Assembly: GCF_000341355.1 (NCBI RefSeq)
Contig: NC_020300.1
Span: forward strand, 1,178,001 to 1,242,000
From: Bartonella australis AUST/NH1
GTDB lineage: Bacteria; Pseudomonadota; Alphaproteobacteria; Rhizobiales; Rhizobiaceae
DNA: 64,000 nt
Direction: 5' to 3'
Below the pieces are notes generated by a model. It worked only from the letters and a program-made list of their open reading frames with translations. It was not told the origin of the DNA and made no database searches. A program made the translations under genes and the position numbers. Positions 1 to 8,036 of the stretch are shown in pieces (within the stretch, counting starts at the first letter, position 1; every line of letters starts with the position of its first letter).

Positions 1-146
1 AGCTATCGCGCGGTAAATATTACTTGTTAACATGTTGTTGAACCTGAGTATTGGCAATTTTTAATGATCTCATTCTTCCGGCAAAGAGCTTTTATAAAAT
101 TTTCGTTACCTCCAAAATCTATTTCCTCTATCTGATTGAGTAGACT

Positions 147-839
147 ATGTTAACACTGTTTCACTATCCTCTATCTTCTCCTTCGCGTTTTATACGCCTA
201 ATTCTTGAAGAGTACGGTGTAGCCACTAATCTTATTGAAGAACATGAATGGGCAAAGAGACACGAATTTCTCGCGCTTAATCCTGCTGGGCATCTGCCCG
301 TTCTTCTTGCTGAACAGGAAGTTCCGTTATCGGGTGCTATCGTTATCTATGAATATTTAGACGAAACACGTGGGAGTTTGCGGCAGGAGAAAAATTTTTT
401 CCCAAACAACCCTTTAGATCGCGCTGAAGTACGCCGCCTCAATGACTGGTTTTTGCATAAATTTGAAAATGAAGCTACACATCATATCGTACGGGAACGA
501 ATCTATAAACGTGAAATGCCATTAACTATTGGTGGTGGAGCTCCCAATTCGCAAATTTTACGCAGTGCCCGTGCCAATATCCCACCGCATATGAATTATC
601 TGAATTGGCTCTGTGCTTCTCGTGATTGGCTGATCGGTGCTGAACTGTCTTACGCTGATTTGGCGGCAGCAGCTTCTATTTCTGTGCTCGATTTTCTAGG
701 TGAAATCGATTGGGAACAATACTCTGCTGCCCAGGAATGGTATATGCGAATTAAATCGCGTCCTTCTTTCCGCCCCCTTCTAATGGACAGGATCCGAGGA
801 ATTGTGCCCAGCCCTCATTACGCAGATCTTGATTTTTAA
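147..839 (+). CDS. fzlA: GST-fold cell-division protein, FzlA-like
   Basis: The 230-residue protein has an N-terminal thioredoxin-like half (LTLFHYPLSS at the start, then LNPAGHLPVL and the cis-Pro region) and an all-helical C-terminal half with SYADLAAAA, the usual GST layout. The C-terminal tail ending in HYADLDF and the GGGAP segment near residue 134 fit the alphaproteobacterial FzlA family rather than a catalytic glutathione transferase. FzlA is known in Caulobacter as an essential FtsZ-filament-curving protein in the cytoplasm. The ATG at 147 has no strong Shine-Dalgarno sequence, but the N-terminal fold begins right there. It is followed by a likely terminator and stands as a single gene. 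The alternative call is a generic GST-family protein; the GST fold is certain, the FzlA assignment is from memory of the family. Confidence 0.75.
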   Translation: MLTLFHYPLSSPSRFIRLILEEYGVATNLIEEHEWAKRHEFLALNPAGHLPVLLAEQEVPLSGAIVIYEYLDETRGSLRQEKNFFPNNPLDRAEVRRLNDWFLHKFENEATHHIVRERIYKREMPLTIGGGAPNSQILRSARANIPPHMNYLNWLCASRDWLIGAELSYADLAAAASISVLDFLGEIDWEQYSAAQEWYMRIKSRPSFRPLLMDRIRGIVPSPHYADLDF

Positions 840-861
840 GCCGGAGAGATCGGGCTTTTTG
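839..861 (+). terminator. Likely intrinsic terminator after fzlA-like gene
   Basis: An AGCC...GGCT stem with an imperfect inner pair is followed by five T residues, starting at the stop codon of the upstream gene. The stem is short. Confidence 0.5.
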
Positions 862-1354
862 TTATTCAAAAGGGGATGTACAAAATTTCATTGTTTATAT
901 AATATCCTTGACTGTTATACACGAGCAAATACCACACAATTCTACCCAAAATCTTTTTATTAAGTCACGAAAAAGTCACACCTATCATATTATAAAAACG
1001 GGGGAGTTTTTAATTGGGTTGGAGTCGTATTACGGATATTATCAGGCAATTCGTGCACCACGAAACCGAAAGCATAGTCAATCTCGGAGATGATGTGCCT
1101 CTGTCATAAACGAGGGCTTGTGGGCTGCATGACGAAGTATGGGAACGCTATCCCGCTTACGAAGTGTGTTTTCCGACGGCTCATTGCCTTACTTTTTCGC
1201 TATATATGCTGTAATGGCAGCAAATATTTTTTTACATGGATTTTAATAAACCAACCAACCGCTAACATAAGTAAACACGCAAAAAGTTTTTTCATTAATA
1301 GGAAAAGAACAATTGGAAAGAAGAAGAAAATTTACCTATAATAAGGACAGAGTA
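862..1354. other. Intergenic stretch without a supportable gene
   Basis: About 490 bases between the fzlA-like gene and dapB. Two short open frames (908-1093 and 1090-1341) have no ribosome binding site of note, no recognisable domain and an odd composition; I see no RNA gene. It may hold the dapB promoter. Confidence 0.4.
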
Positions 1355-1370
1355 TCACAAGGAGGGAAAT

Positions 1371-2177
1371 ATGCGCCTCACAGTTGTCGGTGCGAACGGG
1401 AAGATGGGGCGCGGGCTGCTTACGGCTCTCCAGAATAAAAAAGGTGCAGAGCTCGGCGCCGCTCTTGTGCGCAAAGGTTCCCCGTTTGTAGGAAAAGACG
1501 TTAGTGCGTTAATCGGCCCGGACTGTCTCGGAATTCGTATCACCGATGACGTGGAAGAGGCCTTTTCTAACACAGAGGGCGTTTTAGATTTTTCTGGGCC
1601 ACAAGCCAGTGTTGCCTACGCGCGTTATGCTGCCCAAAAAGGAATTGTTCACATTATCGGAACAACCGGATTTAGCGAAAAAGAAGACGCACAAATTGCG
1701 GATTTTGCAAAGCATACAGCCATTGTCAAATCTGGAAATATGAGTCTTGGGATTAATCTTTTGGCCAATCTTGTTACAAAAGTGGCCAAAACATTAAAAT
1801 CTGATGATTTTGACATTGAAATTTACGAAATGCACCATTCCGGCAAAGTTGATTCTCCCTCTGGGACAGCCCTTCTTTTAGGGAATGCGGCGGCCGAAGG
1901 CCGCAATGTTGCGCTTAAAGACGTTAGTGTCAGTGATCGGAGTAATTGCACAGGCAAACGTGAAAAAGGCAGCATCGGTTTTGCTTGCTCACGAGGCGGA
2001 ACAGTCGTCGGCGACCACAGTGTTATTTTTGCAGGTCAAAATGAGCGCATTATTCTTTCACACGCGGCTCAAGAACGCTCTATTTTTGCTAATGGCGCGA
2101 TAAAGGCCGCTTTGTGGGCACAAAAACGTAAAAATGGTCTTTATTCAATGCTCGATGTTTTAGGACTAAATGATTAA
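1371..2177 (+). CDS. dapB: 4-hydroxy-tetrahydrodipicolinate reductase
   Basis: DapB reduces 4-hydroxy-tetrahydrodipicolinate to tetrahydrodipicolinate with NAD(P)H in the lysine and diaminopimelate pathway, in the cytoplasm. The 268-residue protein shows the nucleotide-binding GANGKMGR motif at the N-terminus, GTTGFS around residue 100, [11 protein letters not shown], and the catalytic [15 protein letters not shown] block (His-His and Lys) near the middle, followed by [11 protein letters not shown]. Length is normal for the family. The start is fixed by a very good ribosome binding site, AAGGAGGG, six bases before the ATG. gpmA follows 36 bases downstream, so the two are probably co-transcribed. 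Confidence 0.97.
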   Translation: MRLTVVGANGKMGRGLLTALQNKKGAELGAALVRKGSPFVGKDVSALIGPDCLGIRITDDVEEAFSNTEGVLDFSGPQASVAYARYAAQKGIVHIIGTTGFSEKEDAQIADFAKHTAIVKSGNMSLGINLLANLVTKVAKTLKSDDFDIEIYEMHHSGKVDSPSGTALLLGNAAAEGRNVALKDVSVSDRSNCTGKREKGSIGFACSRGGTVVGDHSVIFAGQNERIILSHAAQERSIFANGAIKAALWAQKRKNGLYSMLDVLGLND

Positions 2178-2213
2178 TTATAAATAGTTAGAGGCTGTCG
2201 TAGAAAGTTCGCA

Positions 2214-2834
2214 ATGGGACGCACGCTTGTATTAATTCGCCACGGGCAAAGTGAATGGAATCTTAAAAATCTCTTTACTGGTTGGAAAGATCCAGATTTA
2301 ACAGAAAAGGGTCATTTAGAAGCGATAACCGCGGGAAAAAATTTAAAAGCCGCCGGCTTGAAATTTGACGTTGTTTATACCTCTGCCCTGCAGCGTGCAC
2401 AAAAAACAGCTCAGCATATTTTAGCAGAGATGAAGCAACCAGATCTGCGATTGATAAAAAGCCCAGCGTTAAATGAACGCAATTATGGTGATTTATCCGG
2501 CTTAGATAAAGACGAAGCGCGCCGACAATGGGGGCCAGAACAAGTACATATATGGCGCCGCTCTTATACCGTCGCTCCTCCTAACGGAGAAAGCCTGCGC
2601 GATACTGGCGCTCGCGTTTTGCCTTATTACCTTTACCATATCCAACCGCATATTTTACGCTCTCAGACTGTTTTGGTTACCGCACACGGCAATTCTCTTC
2701 GTGCTCTTATCATGGCTCTTGAGGGTCTAAGCGGTGAAGAAATCGTGTCGCGAGAATTGCCAACCGGCGTTCCTATTATTTACCGATTTAACGCAGATTC
2801 TACAATTTTATCTAAGAAAATGATTGCACCTTAA
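2214..2834 (+). CDS. gpmA: 2,3-bisphosphoglycerate-dependent phosphoglycerate mutase
   Basis: Interconverts 3- and 2-phosphoglycerate in glycolysis and gluconeogenesis. The 206-residue protein has the phospho-histidine motif [10 protein letters not shown] at the N-terminus (His10), [13 protein letters not shown], the [12 protein letters not shown] block and the second catalytic histidine in [12 protein letters not shown] near residue 160. The ~206-residue size is the short form seen in Rhizobiales; E. coli GpmA is longer. It lies just after dapB on the same strand, and tRNA-Leu lies about 110 bases downstream. Confidence 0.96.
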   Translation: MGRTLVLIRHGQSEWNLKNLFTGWKDPDLTEKGHLEAITAGKNLKAAGLKFDVVYTSALQRAQKTAQHILAEMKQPDLRLIKSPALNERNYGDLSGLDKDEARRQWGPEQVHIWRRSYTVAPPNGESLRDTGARVLPYYLYHIQPHILRSQTVLVTAHGNSLRALIMALEGLSGEEIVSRELPTGVPIIYRFNADSTILSKKMIAP

Positions 2835-2906
2835 ATTATGATAGCTGCGGTGATTGCAAAAATTCTTGGATAATTTGCGGTTACCTAATGAATTTTTATA
2901 ATTGCA

Positions 2907-2935
2907 TTGACAGGGTTATTTCTCAAGCTTAGATG
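2907..2935 (+). promoter_or_regulatory. Probable sigma-70 promoter of tRNA-Leu
   Basis: A perfect TTGACA at 2907-2912 is followed after 17 bases by TAGATG at 2930-2935. The tRNA starts ten bases further on. Confidence 0.6.
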
Positions 2936-2944
2936 AATTTCGCT

Positions 2945-3029
2945 GCCCAGATGGCGGAATTGGTAGACGCGCAGGTTTCAGGTACCTGTACCGCGAGGTG
3001 TGGAGGTTCGAGTCCTCTTCTGGGCACCA
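2945..3029 (+). tRNA. tRNA-Leu (anticodon CAG)
   Basis: An 85-base class II tRNA with encoded CCA. Acceptor strands GCCCAGA (2945-2951) and TCTGGGC pair, the D arm holds GGTAGACGC, the anticodon stem CAGGT/ACCTG encloses loop TTCAGGT with anticodon CAG at 2979-2981, there is a short variable arm, and the T loop reads GTTCGAGTC. It would read codon CUG. Its 3' end is the integration site of the adjacent prophage, which restores the acceptor strand and CCA. Confidence 0.97.
3014..3029 (+). repeat. attL core in the tRNA-Leu 3' end
   Basis: The 16-base sequence CCTCTTCTGGGCACCA recurs exactly at 46146-46161 (next to the intact integrase) and 49524-49539. It covers the end of the T arm, the acceptor strand and CCA, a classical tyrosine-recombinase target. 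Confidence 0.9.
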
Positions 3030-3131
3030 AAGCGCTTTTTTAAGGCCTTTTGGAGACCTTTTTGTACCTTTTTTTAAGATGTGGAAACACGTCACGGGTT
3101 TTGTTGTGCCCTTTTTCAGGAAGTGATAGGA

Positions 3132-3362
3132 TCAAAGTTTCAGAAGCCATCTTTTGATATGAGTGAGGCAGTTATCAATTGCATCAATGAACTGTGATAT
3201 CCCAAGCGTGAATGCTAGAAGACATAATATAATCCATTTTAACATCCACGTAAGCAGCTTGAATTTTTCGTAATGACCTAAAAAATCAAGTAAGAGCCTG
3301 AACTCTTTTTCATTGAGCTTTTGGATATCTTTTTCGCGAGTGATTCTCTCCTTCTCTTCCAT
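3132..3362 (-). CDS. Small membrane protein at the prophage left end
   Basis: The 76-residue protein has a charged, Glu/Lys-rich N-terminal half and one hydrophobic segment (about residues 38-60, WMLKWIILCLLAFTLG). I do not recognise the family. A clear homologue lies at 49642-49872, in the same place relative to the third att site, so the gene marks the left end of this phage family. Conservation of frame and length in the decayed element supports real coding. It could be an exclusion or lysogenic conversion protein, but nothing in the sequence proves this. Confidence 0.6.
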   Translation of the reverse strand: MEEKERITREKDIQKLNEKEFRLLLDFLGHYEKFKLLTWMLKWIILCLLAFTLGISQFIDAIDNCLTHIKRWLLKL

Positions 3363-3374
3363 GCATCACCTCAT

Positions 3375-3398
3375 AAAAAAAGCCCCCAAAATGGAGGC
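3375..3398 (-). terminator. Intrinsic terminator, minus strand
   Basis: Read on the minus strand, GCCTCC and GGGGGC form a stem around ATTTT, followed by seven T. A near-identical terminator precedes the homologous gene at 49885-49908. It would stop transcripts coming from the accessory genes to the right. Confidence 0.65.
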
Positions 3399-3511
3399 CG
3401 GTGTTGATATAATTAATTATAAATTTATCCGTCAGTTAGTTTTATTATTAAACGTTACTAGCGCGATATTCTAGCTTAAGAAATTTCACATAAAATAGAT
3501 TGGAGATCTTG

Positions 3512-4018
3512 ATGAAGAAAATTCATAAAATTATTTCCCGTTTCATCCTGCTAGCTTCCGCTTTTGCAGCTTTTCTCCTTAAGGCACAGATGACTGATAT
3601 AACAGTACAAACTCTTATGATGTTCTTCTTTACCACACTCATCTTCTACATGATCTCGATCGCCATTTTATATAATTCATCCTACCTCAAAAGCGTGCAT
3701 AAGTACGTAGATAAAAAGTTGCAGAAACGCGGCACATATATTCTAAAATCTTATTTGCTTACCAGTGGCCGTTTGTCCATTTTTTCTATTACATCGATTA
3801 TTCTTTTTACGGCATTCGCAACCAAAGATACTAGTGGCGTATTAAACACGAAGATTCCCCCGTTAACTGTACCTTTAACAAATACAGCACTGGACTTGAA
3901 TCTATTGTTAAGCTCCGGCCTATTTGGAAGTGCCGTGCTCAACATTTTTTACATGCTGCTTTTGATGAACGCCATTATTAACGGTATGGTTGAAGAGGCC
4001 AAAGGAAAGGCCGCCTAA
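3512..4018 (+). CDS. Polytopic membrane protein, unknown function
   Basis: The protein is 168 residues from the ATG at 3512, which follows TGGAG at a good distance; an upstream TTG at 3500 is possible but less likely. It has about four hydrophobic segments: the N-terminal ILLASAFAAFLL, MMFFFTTLIFYMISIAIL, SIFSITSIILFTAFA, and a C-terminal SGLFGSAVLNIFYMLLL. The basic loop in the middle carries the charged residues. It is transcribed rightward, against its neighbours, as a stand-alone accessory gene flanked by terminator-like and palindromic repeats. Such placement suggests a lysogenic conversion gene; the function is unknown. Confidence 0.6.
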   Translation: MKKIHKIISRFILLASAFAAFLLKAQMTDITVQTLMMFFFTTLIFYMISIAILYNSSYLKSVHKYVDKKLQKRGTYILKSYLLTSGRLSIFSITSIILFTAFATKDTSGVLNTKIPPLTVPLTNTALDLNLLLSSGLFGSAVLNIFYMLLLMNAIINGMVEEAKGKAA

Positions 4019-4026
4019 ATCATTCA

Positions 4027-4055
4027 CCCCAAATTTGGGGAGAGCTGCCGTGCTC
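4027..4055. repeat. Palindromic intergenic repeat family of the accessory region
   Basis: The perfect palindrome CCCCAAATTTGGGG is followed by AGAGCTGCCGTGCTC. Related copies lie at 4400-4425 (CAAATTTGGGGAGAGCTG) and 7974-8001 (CTCAAATTTGAG, then GAGAGCTGCCGTGCTC, where the palindrome has changed on both sides). The copies separate accessory genes and probably mark cassette boundaries or terminators. Confidence 0.6.
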
Positions 4056-4135
4056 GATCAAAATTGTACGGATTTCCCGGAAAACCTCTGTCTGCTCAAA
4101 ATTGGGCCGACAGCTATAAACATCTAATTTGTGCC

Positions 4136-4348
4136 TCACAATATCTCATCATCGACTTGAACCGTGAGGCCCAGCATCTGAATAATCACTAAAACTTTAC
4201 CGATATGGCAAGATTCTTTCCCTTGTTCTAATTCGCGAATAAAACGCACCCCAACACCACTTACACCCGCCAGTTGCTTTTGCGTTAGCCCTTGCATTTT
4301 TCGTGTTTGCCGAACAAGGCTTCCTAATCTTTGAACTGTCTCGTCCAT
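4136..4348 (-). CDS. HipB/Y4mF-like XRE-family regulator
   Basis: The 70-residue protein is almost entirely a helix-turn-helix domain: LGSLVRQTRKMQGLTQKQLAGVSGV with the recognition helix around VGVRFIRELEQGK, and a short C-terminal tail ending in LGLTVQVDDEIL. This is the layout of HipB-type antitoxin regulators. No hipA kinase gene lies beside it; the nearest genes are a membrane protein (opposite strand) and a DNA methyltransferase 80 bases upstream on the same strand. It may be an orphan antitoxin or the control protein of the neighbouring methyltransferase cassette. Confidence 0.75.
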   Translation of the reverse strand: MDETVQRLGSLVRQTRKMQGLTQKQLAGVSGVGVRFIRELEQGKESCHIGKVLVIIQMLGLTVQVDDEIL

Positions 4349-4427
4349 TAACTTTCAACTCGTGCTCATTTCATAAAAAGGCCGTTTAAATAGGCCTCGT
4401 CAAATTTGGGGAGAGCTGATGACTCAA

Positions 4428-5732
4428 TTAGGTTTTTTGCATAATGAGGACATATTCGTTCTTCATTGAACCAGGCATACGTTTGCTTGGAATGTTTCTT
4501 TCTAGAAGATGGACTTTCCTTAAACCTAGTCTTTCCAAAAACTCTTTTACAATCTTATCCAGGGGGATGCTGACCGAACTGATAGATCTATTCCCAAGAG
4601 TAAACATCATGAATCCACCATGACTAAGCGTCTTTACAATCCTTTGTAAGGATAAAAATAAATCATAAGCGAACATAATAAGCTTCCGCTCTCCCCTTTT
4701 GGCTTTCTGAATAAGCAAGGTGGTGATTTTTTTAAGACTAGGTGATTGTTCTTCTACCCAAAAGCGGCGTAAATCCCACTCCCCTAATTTACCTCCCAAA
4801 CTCACGCTATCTATCGCCGATTGAGAGCAAATCAAATTGTCATCAAAGGACGCACCTATATCCTCTAAATTTATAAACTGTAGCGGTAAATAGGAATATT
4901 GCCCATAGGTGATGGTCGTTGCATTGTCCCCGTAAGGTGGAGATGTAATAACCAAATCCGCTTTAACAGTCTCAGGTAAATGACGCACATCCTGGATATA
5001 TAATTCATTTTTCAGTGATAGCTCATCTTGTTTTACATATCCATTCTCGCTCAGCTCACTCCAAAATTTTACTTTAAGCTTAATATTGAGAGTGCATTTT
5101 TTAATAAAATCACGAAAAATATCCTCGGCTGTGTAAAGCGATTTGTCTTTTCGGATATGAAGCTTGTAGGTAGAAAGGCGGGTATTACTATATTTGCGAA
5201 TAATATCCACCATGGCAATCCATAAAAACCGCCTGCACCAGACTAACTCTTGTTGATTTATGAAATGGCGTATTTTTGATAAGGCCTTGAGGGCATCTTC
5301 ATCAAACCATTTGTCCGCTCCCTTAAAGCAGCATAGATCAAATGACACATTTTCTTTCTGCAAATTTTGCTCAATATCTTGAATGATCTTCTCGATCTTA
5401 CTTTGATCAAAAAAGTCCGCTTTAGATTTGCAACAAAGAATAGCCAGGGGATTTACATCTGTCCCGATAAAATTCTTTCCTCTCAAAAGGGCCTCTGCCA
5501 AAACCGTACCTGAACCGACAAAGGGATCATAGATTGTTTCGATTTTGGGATTTACCTGCAGCAGAAGATCAATCAATTCCGCCTGCATTTGCGGGACCAT
5601 CATAGCAGGATAAGCCATGAGAGCATGACAATGCTCACGCCGCGACCGCCTCCCTTTAAAATCCCAATAATCCTCGTTTCGAGCAGAGATTGATTCAAAC
5701 TTCTCTGCAACAGAATGGTCCGGTCTGTGCAT
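4428..5732 (-). CDS. Site-specific DNA methyltransferase (amino-methylating type)
   Basis: The 434-residue protein contains the SAM-binding motif DPFVGSGTVLAEALLRG with TDVNPLA near residues 60-85 and the catalytic motif ITSPPYGDN near residue 265. The SPPY tetrad belongs to N4-cytosine or N6-adenine methyltransferases, and motif I precedes it by about 190 residues. The start at 5732 follows AAGGAAG. No adjacent restriction endonuclease of usual size is seen. Its first ~11 codons, ribosome binding site and promoter are duplicated in front of the PD-(D/E)XK-like gene at 8037-8600. It is cargo of the prophage, next to a small XRE regulator. It may be an orphan anti-restriction methylase or half of a scattered restriction-modification pair. 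Confidence 0.82.
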   Translation of the reverse strand: MHRPDHSVAEKFESISARNEDYWDFKGRRSRREHCHALMAYPAMMVPQMQAELIDLLLQVNPKIETIYDPFVGSGTVLAEALLRGKNFIGTDVNPLAILCCKSKADFFDQSKIEKIIQDIEQNLQKENVSFDLCCFKGADKWFDEDALKALSKIRHFINQQELVWCRRFLWIAMVDIIRKYSNTRLSTYKLHIRKDKSLYTAEDIFRDFIKKCTLNIKLKVKFWSELSENGYVKQDELSLKNELYIQDVRHLPETVKADLVITSPPYGDNATTITYGQYSYLPLQFINLEDIGASFDDNLICSQSAIDSVSLGGKLGEWDLRRFWVEEQSPSLKKITTLLIQKAKRGERKLIMFAYDLFLSLQRIVKTLSHGGFMMFTLGNRSISSVSIPLDKIVKEFLERLGLRKVHLLERNIPSKRMPGSMKNEYVLIMQKT

Positions 5733-5893
5733 GAAATAATCTTCCTTAGGGGCACGTTTGCATGTTCGTTATTATCGCACAAAAATGCAATAATAATCAA
5801 TAAGTTAAAAGATTTTTCCCACTAGATTTCCACCCACAAATCCTGGCTCTGTGGGTATTATGTTTTAAGATTTGACGGGTTGAGAAGAGGCAT
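5701..5893. repeat. ~190-bp direct repeat, copy 1 (cargo-slot boundary)
   Basis: Highly similar by eye to 8569-8762. From right to left on the minus strand it contains the last part of the o-spanin reading frame (a duplicate of the end of the gene at 8673), a promoter, a ribosome binding site and the first codons (MHR..HS.AEK) of the cargo gene. The ~2.7 kb between the two copies could be lost or gained by recombination. Confidence 0.85.
5771..5800 (-). promoter_or_regulatory. Promoter of the methyltransferase cargo gene
   Basis: On the minus strand TTGATT (5800-5795) is followed after 18 bases by GATAAT (5776-5771), about 38 bases before the ATG. The same promoter recurs at 8639-8668. Confidence 0.6.
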
Positions 5894-6047
5894 TTACTCG
5901 TGATTTTAAAATGAACCCGTTCGGTACTATTTTATCAAAAATGGGGGTGTTTTTAGTGAATTCGTCCCGTTCGGGTTCATTTCATAAAAGCCGGTTTAAA
6001 TAGATGCCCCCAAATGGGGGCCGGTGTTGATATAATTGATTATGAAC
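5894..6047. other. Cassette boundary with terminator-like repeat
   Basis: No gene is seen. The part from about 5970 to 6047 repeats the phage-end sequence found near 3363-3430 and 49878-49930 (CATAAAA..., CCCCCAAATGGGGG, then GGTGTTGATATAATT), a likely terminator for the minus-strand genes to the right. Confidence 0.45.
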
Positions 6048-6338
6048 TTATGCGCACTTCTTGATCTGTACGCTCTTCTCAAGCTGTAAGCTCTCTAAAA
6101 TAGGGTAACAACGCGATATCAATTCACCATTGCCATAGGTCGTATCTGCAAAAAGGAGTTTCATTAAATCATCAGCAGGCGAATCTTCACTAACAACTCC
6201 CCTCATTTTAGTTACGACGTTGTTCATAGCTTTTTGGATATCAACAAACAAATCATCGTATAGGCGGGCAACTTTGCGACATTCATCTAAATATTCGCAC
6301 AAAGTAAAGAGTTCATCTATTCTCTTTTTACTCATCAT
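6048..6338 (-). CDS. Unknown protein coupled to the antirepressor
   Basis: The 96-residue, mostly helical protein (MMSKKRIDELFTLCEYLDEC at the start) contains acidic and amphipathic stretches. I do not recognise a domain. Its ATG overlaps the stop codon of the antirepressor gene (ATGA), so the two are translationally coupled and probably act together. A fragment similar to its C-terminal coding end appears near 49930-50000 in element C. Confidence 0.65.
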   Translation of the reverse strand: MMSKKRIDELFTLCEYLDECRKVARLYDDLFVDIQKAMNNVVTKMRGVVSEDSPADDLMKLLFADTTYGNGELISRCYPILESLQLEKSVQIKKCA

Positions 6339-7078
6339 ACGGCCTCCCTCAGCGTTGAATTTCCCGAAAGAATCTCCGATAAACGTGCCAGCCCCTTTGA
6401 AGTAACACGTGCCTGAACAGCGATCTTCTCACTTCCGTCACCACGGCTAATAACTTTCGTAGGACAATCCATGAGGCCTGACTGTATCTTCTCCTGGTAA
6501 GGGATATAGGCAGTATTCCCCATGCGCCTGTAGATCCATTTATTCTGCGACAGATAGGCGAATAGATCTCTCGGTCTCATCTCTAAGGCTTTAGCAGCAT
6601 TAGTGATACACATGGTACCATCTGCCCTGGTTAAGTGCTCATAGGCTGCAACCTTGGGCTCTTGCTCTTTAACCTTGCTTTCCAAGGCAATAACTTTTTC
6701 AACATTATTCAAGAGCAAAGTCTTTAGATGGTTTGGGTCGTTTAAAATCTCCTGGACATTTGTAGGAGCCGTGGCCCGACGTTCACACTCAATGAAGTAT
6801 TGTCGTGCTTGCCTGCCCTTCTTGTTGCGTTCAACCATGGATAACTCTTTCGCCATATTTAGTGAGAGGTGATATTCCTTCTGTTTTCCACCGCTTACTA
6901 AATTTTTAGTAAGCGTTACAAAGTCCCGGTTTTCAACGAATCCAAAGTCATTAATGCGGTTTTTAATCCAATCATTAAAGCGGCTTGTTACCCCTAAAAA
7001 TGCGTGTAAGTCGCGCGCATTTACCGTTTGAACAGTCTCCTGCCCAATTTGTTTTTCATTAATTGTAATGAGAGTCAT
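6335..7078 (-). CDS. Phage antirepressor (AntA/AntB plus KilAC domains)
   Basis: The 247-residue protein has an N-terminal AntA/AntB domain (VNARDLHAFLGVTSRFNDWI, then NMAKELSMVERNKKGRQARQ, about residues 15-105), a coiled linker, and a C-terminal KilAC DNA-binding domain (TNAAKALEMRPRDLFAYLSQ, about 160-245). Antirepressors of this kind bind phage repressors and trigger lytic genes. The start has AGGAG ahead of it. The 250-base leader contains the c4-type antisense module, so synthesis is probably blocked in the lysogen by small RNA pairing. A leader reading frame beginning with GTG at 7146 stays open past the antirepressor ATG, which would allow coupling as in phage P1 ant. Confidence 0.9.
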   Translation of the reverse strand: MTLITINEKQIGQETVQTVNARDLHAFLGVTSRFNDWIKNRINDFGFVENRDFVTLTKNLVSGGKQKEYHLSLNMAKELSMVERNKKGRQARQYFIECERRATAPTNVQEILNDPNHLKTLLLNNVEKVIALESKVKEQEPKVAAYEHLTRADGTMCITNAAKALEMRPRDLFAYLSQNKWIYRRMGNTAYIPYQEKIQSGLMDCPTKVISRGDGSEKIAVQARVTSKGLARLSEILSGNSTLREAV

Positions 7079-7128
7079 CGTGTACTCCTGTGAAGTTAAA
7101 TGTTTTTGATGAAGACAACCTAGAAGGC

Positions 7129-7330
7129 TGTCGGGCGCTCAAAAACACGGTTCACAGTCCGTCGTTACGCTTTTCCCATAAGGGTATTGTATGGCGTAAC
7201 CACACCCGACAAAGACTACTAATGCACGAAACTGCGCACAGAGTCAAAATCATCGCGGAAGAAAGTTTATCGGAACTCACCCGCTGTGAACTTAAAGTGT
7301 TTTTGAAGCACTTGTCTTCAAAAAAACATG
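7129..7330 (-). ncRNA. c4-like antisense RNA module 1 with its target
   Basis: Transcribed leftward ahead of the antirepressor. Upstream segments GTGTTTTTGA (plus-strand 7297-7306) and CTGTGAA (7284-7290) are perfectly complementary to TCAAAAACAC (7139-7148) and TTCACAG (7151-7157), which lie in the antirepressor leader. Between them is a hairpin with perfect stem arms GTTACGC and GCGTAAC on the minus strand (about 7165-7202). This is the P1/P7 c4 architecture: a processed leader RNA pairs in trans with a and b sites of the ant messenger. A conserved TTGACA lies just upstream (plus-strand TGTCAA near 7343). The c4 assignment is by architecture, not by a covariance-model search. Confidence 0.75.
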
Positions 7331-7398
7331 TTTAAAAAAAATTGTCAATAAGTGTTTTGAGAAATTTGTGAGTGCGTAAAAACGCCGAGAAGCGATGC

Positions 7399-7680
7399 TT
7401 ACTTGCCCTTCTTGTTGCGTTCAACCATGGATAGCTCTTTTGCCATATTTAGTGCGAGGTGATATTCCACGCTCGGACGGCCTCCTGAAGGTTTCGCTAA
7501 AATTTTAGCGAAACTGATAAAGTCTTGATTTTCTTTAAAATTATATTCATGAATGCGGTTTTTAATCCAATCTCTAAAATTGGAACTCACTTCCAAGAAC
7601 GCATGCAGATCACGCGCATTTACCGTTTGAACAGTCTCCTGCCCAAGCGTTTGCTCTGATATTGTAATGAGATTAGCCAT
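7399..7680 (-). pseudogene. Truncated antirepressor (AntA/AntB domain only)
   Basis: The 93 residues match the first ~97 residues of the antirepressor at 6335-7078 (VNARDLHAFLEVSSNFRDWI, NMAKELSMVERNKKGK) and stop exactly inside the conserved KKG(R)QARQ segment, losing the rest of the AntA domain and the whole KilAC domain. The recognition part (residues 45-75) has diverged, with ENQDFISFAKILAKPSGGR instead of the neighbour's version. It could be a deletion remnant or a short stand-alone protein. It keeps a good ribosome binding site (AGGAGG) and its own c4-like leader. Confidence 0.75.
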
Positions 7681-7734
7681 AATAGGCCTCCTTGTTGTTT
7701 AATATAGTTTCTTATTGAGGCACCTCGAAAGGTT

Positions 7735-7925
7735 GCCGGGTGCTAAGAAACACGGCAACAAGCCCGTCGTTACGCTTTCCCCATAAGGGTATTGTATGGC
7801 GTAACCACACCCGACAAGACTATTAATGCACGAAAGCGCGCAAAGAGTCAAAATCATCGCGGAAGAAAGTTTATCGGAACTCACCCGCTTGTTGCTACGG
7901 TGTTTCTTACGCACCTTCTCTTAAG
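7735..7925 (-). ncRNA. c4-like antisense RNA module 2 with its target
   Basis: A second copy of the module, ahead of the truncated antirepressor. GTGTTTCTTA (plus-strand 7900-7909) and GCTTGTTGC (7887-7895) are perfectly complementary to TAAGAAACAC (7744-7753) and GCAACAAGC (7755-7763). The arms differ from module 1 on both sides, keeping complementarity, while the central ~110 bases are almost identical. Such paired change is strong evidence for RNA pairing and for two different specificities. A TTGACA occurs just upstream on the minus strand (plus-strand TGTCAA near 7947-7952). Confidence 0.75.
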
Positions 7926-8036
7926 GAATCACACTAGAAAATATTTGTCAATAAGTATTTTGAGGAAAGTGCTCTCAAATTTGAGGAGAGCTGCCGTGCT
8001 CATTAAGCTTAATTTATCTTTATACACTTCAATCCT

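Noticed and set aside
908..1341. Two small frames between the fzlA-like gene and dapB
   Set aside because: No recognisable domain, no good ribosome binding site, and atypical composition; not supported as genes.
4136..4348. HipAB toxin-antitoxin system
   Set aside because: Only the HipB-like regulator is present; no HipA-type kinase gene lies beside it.
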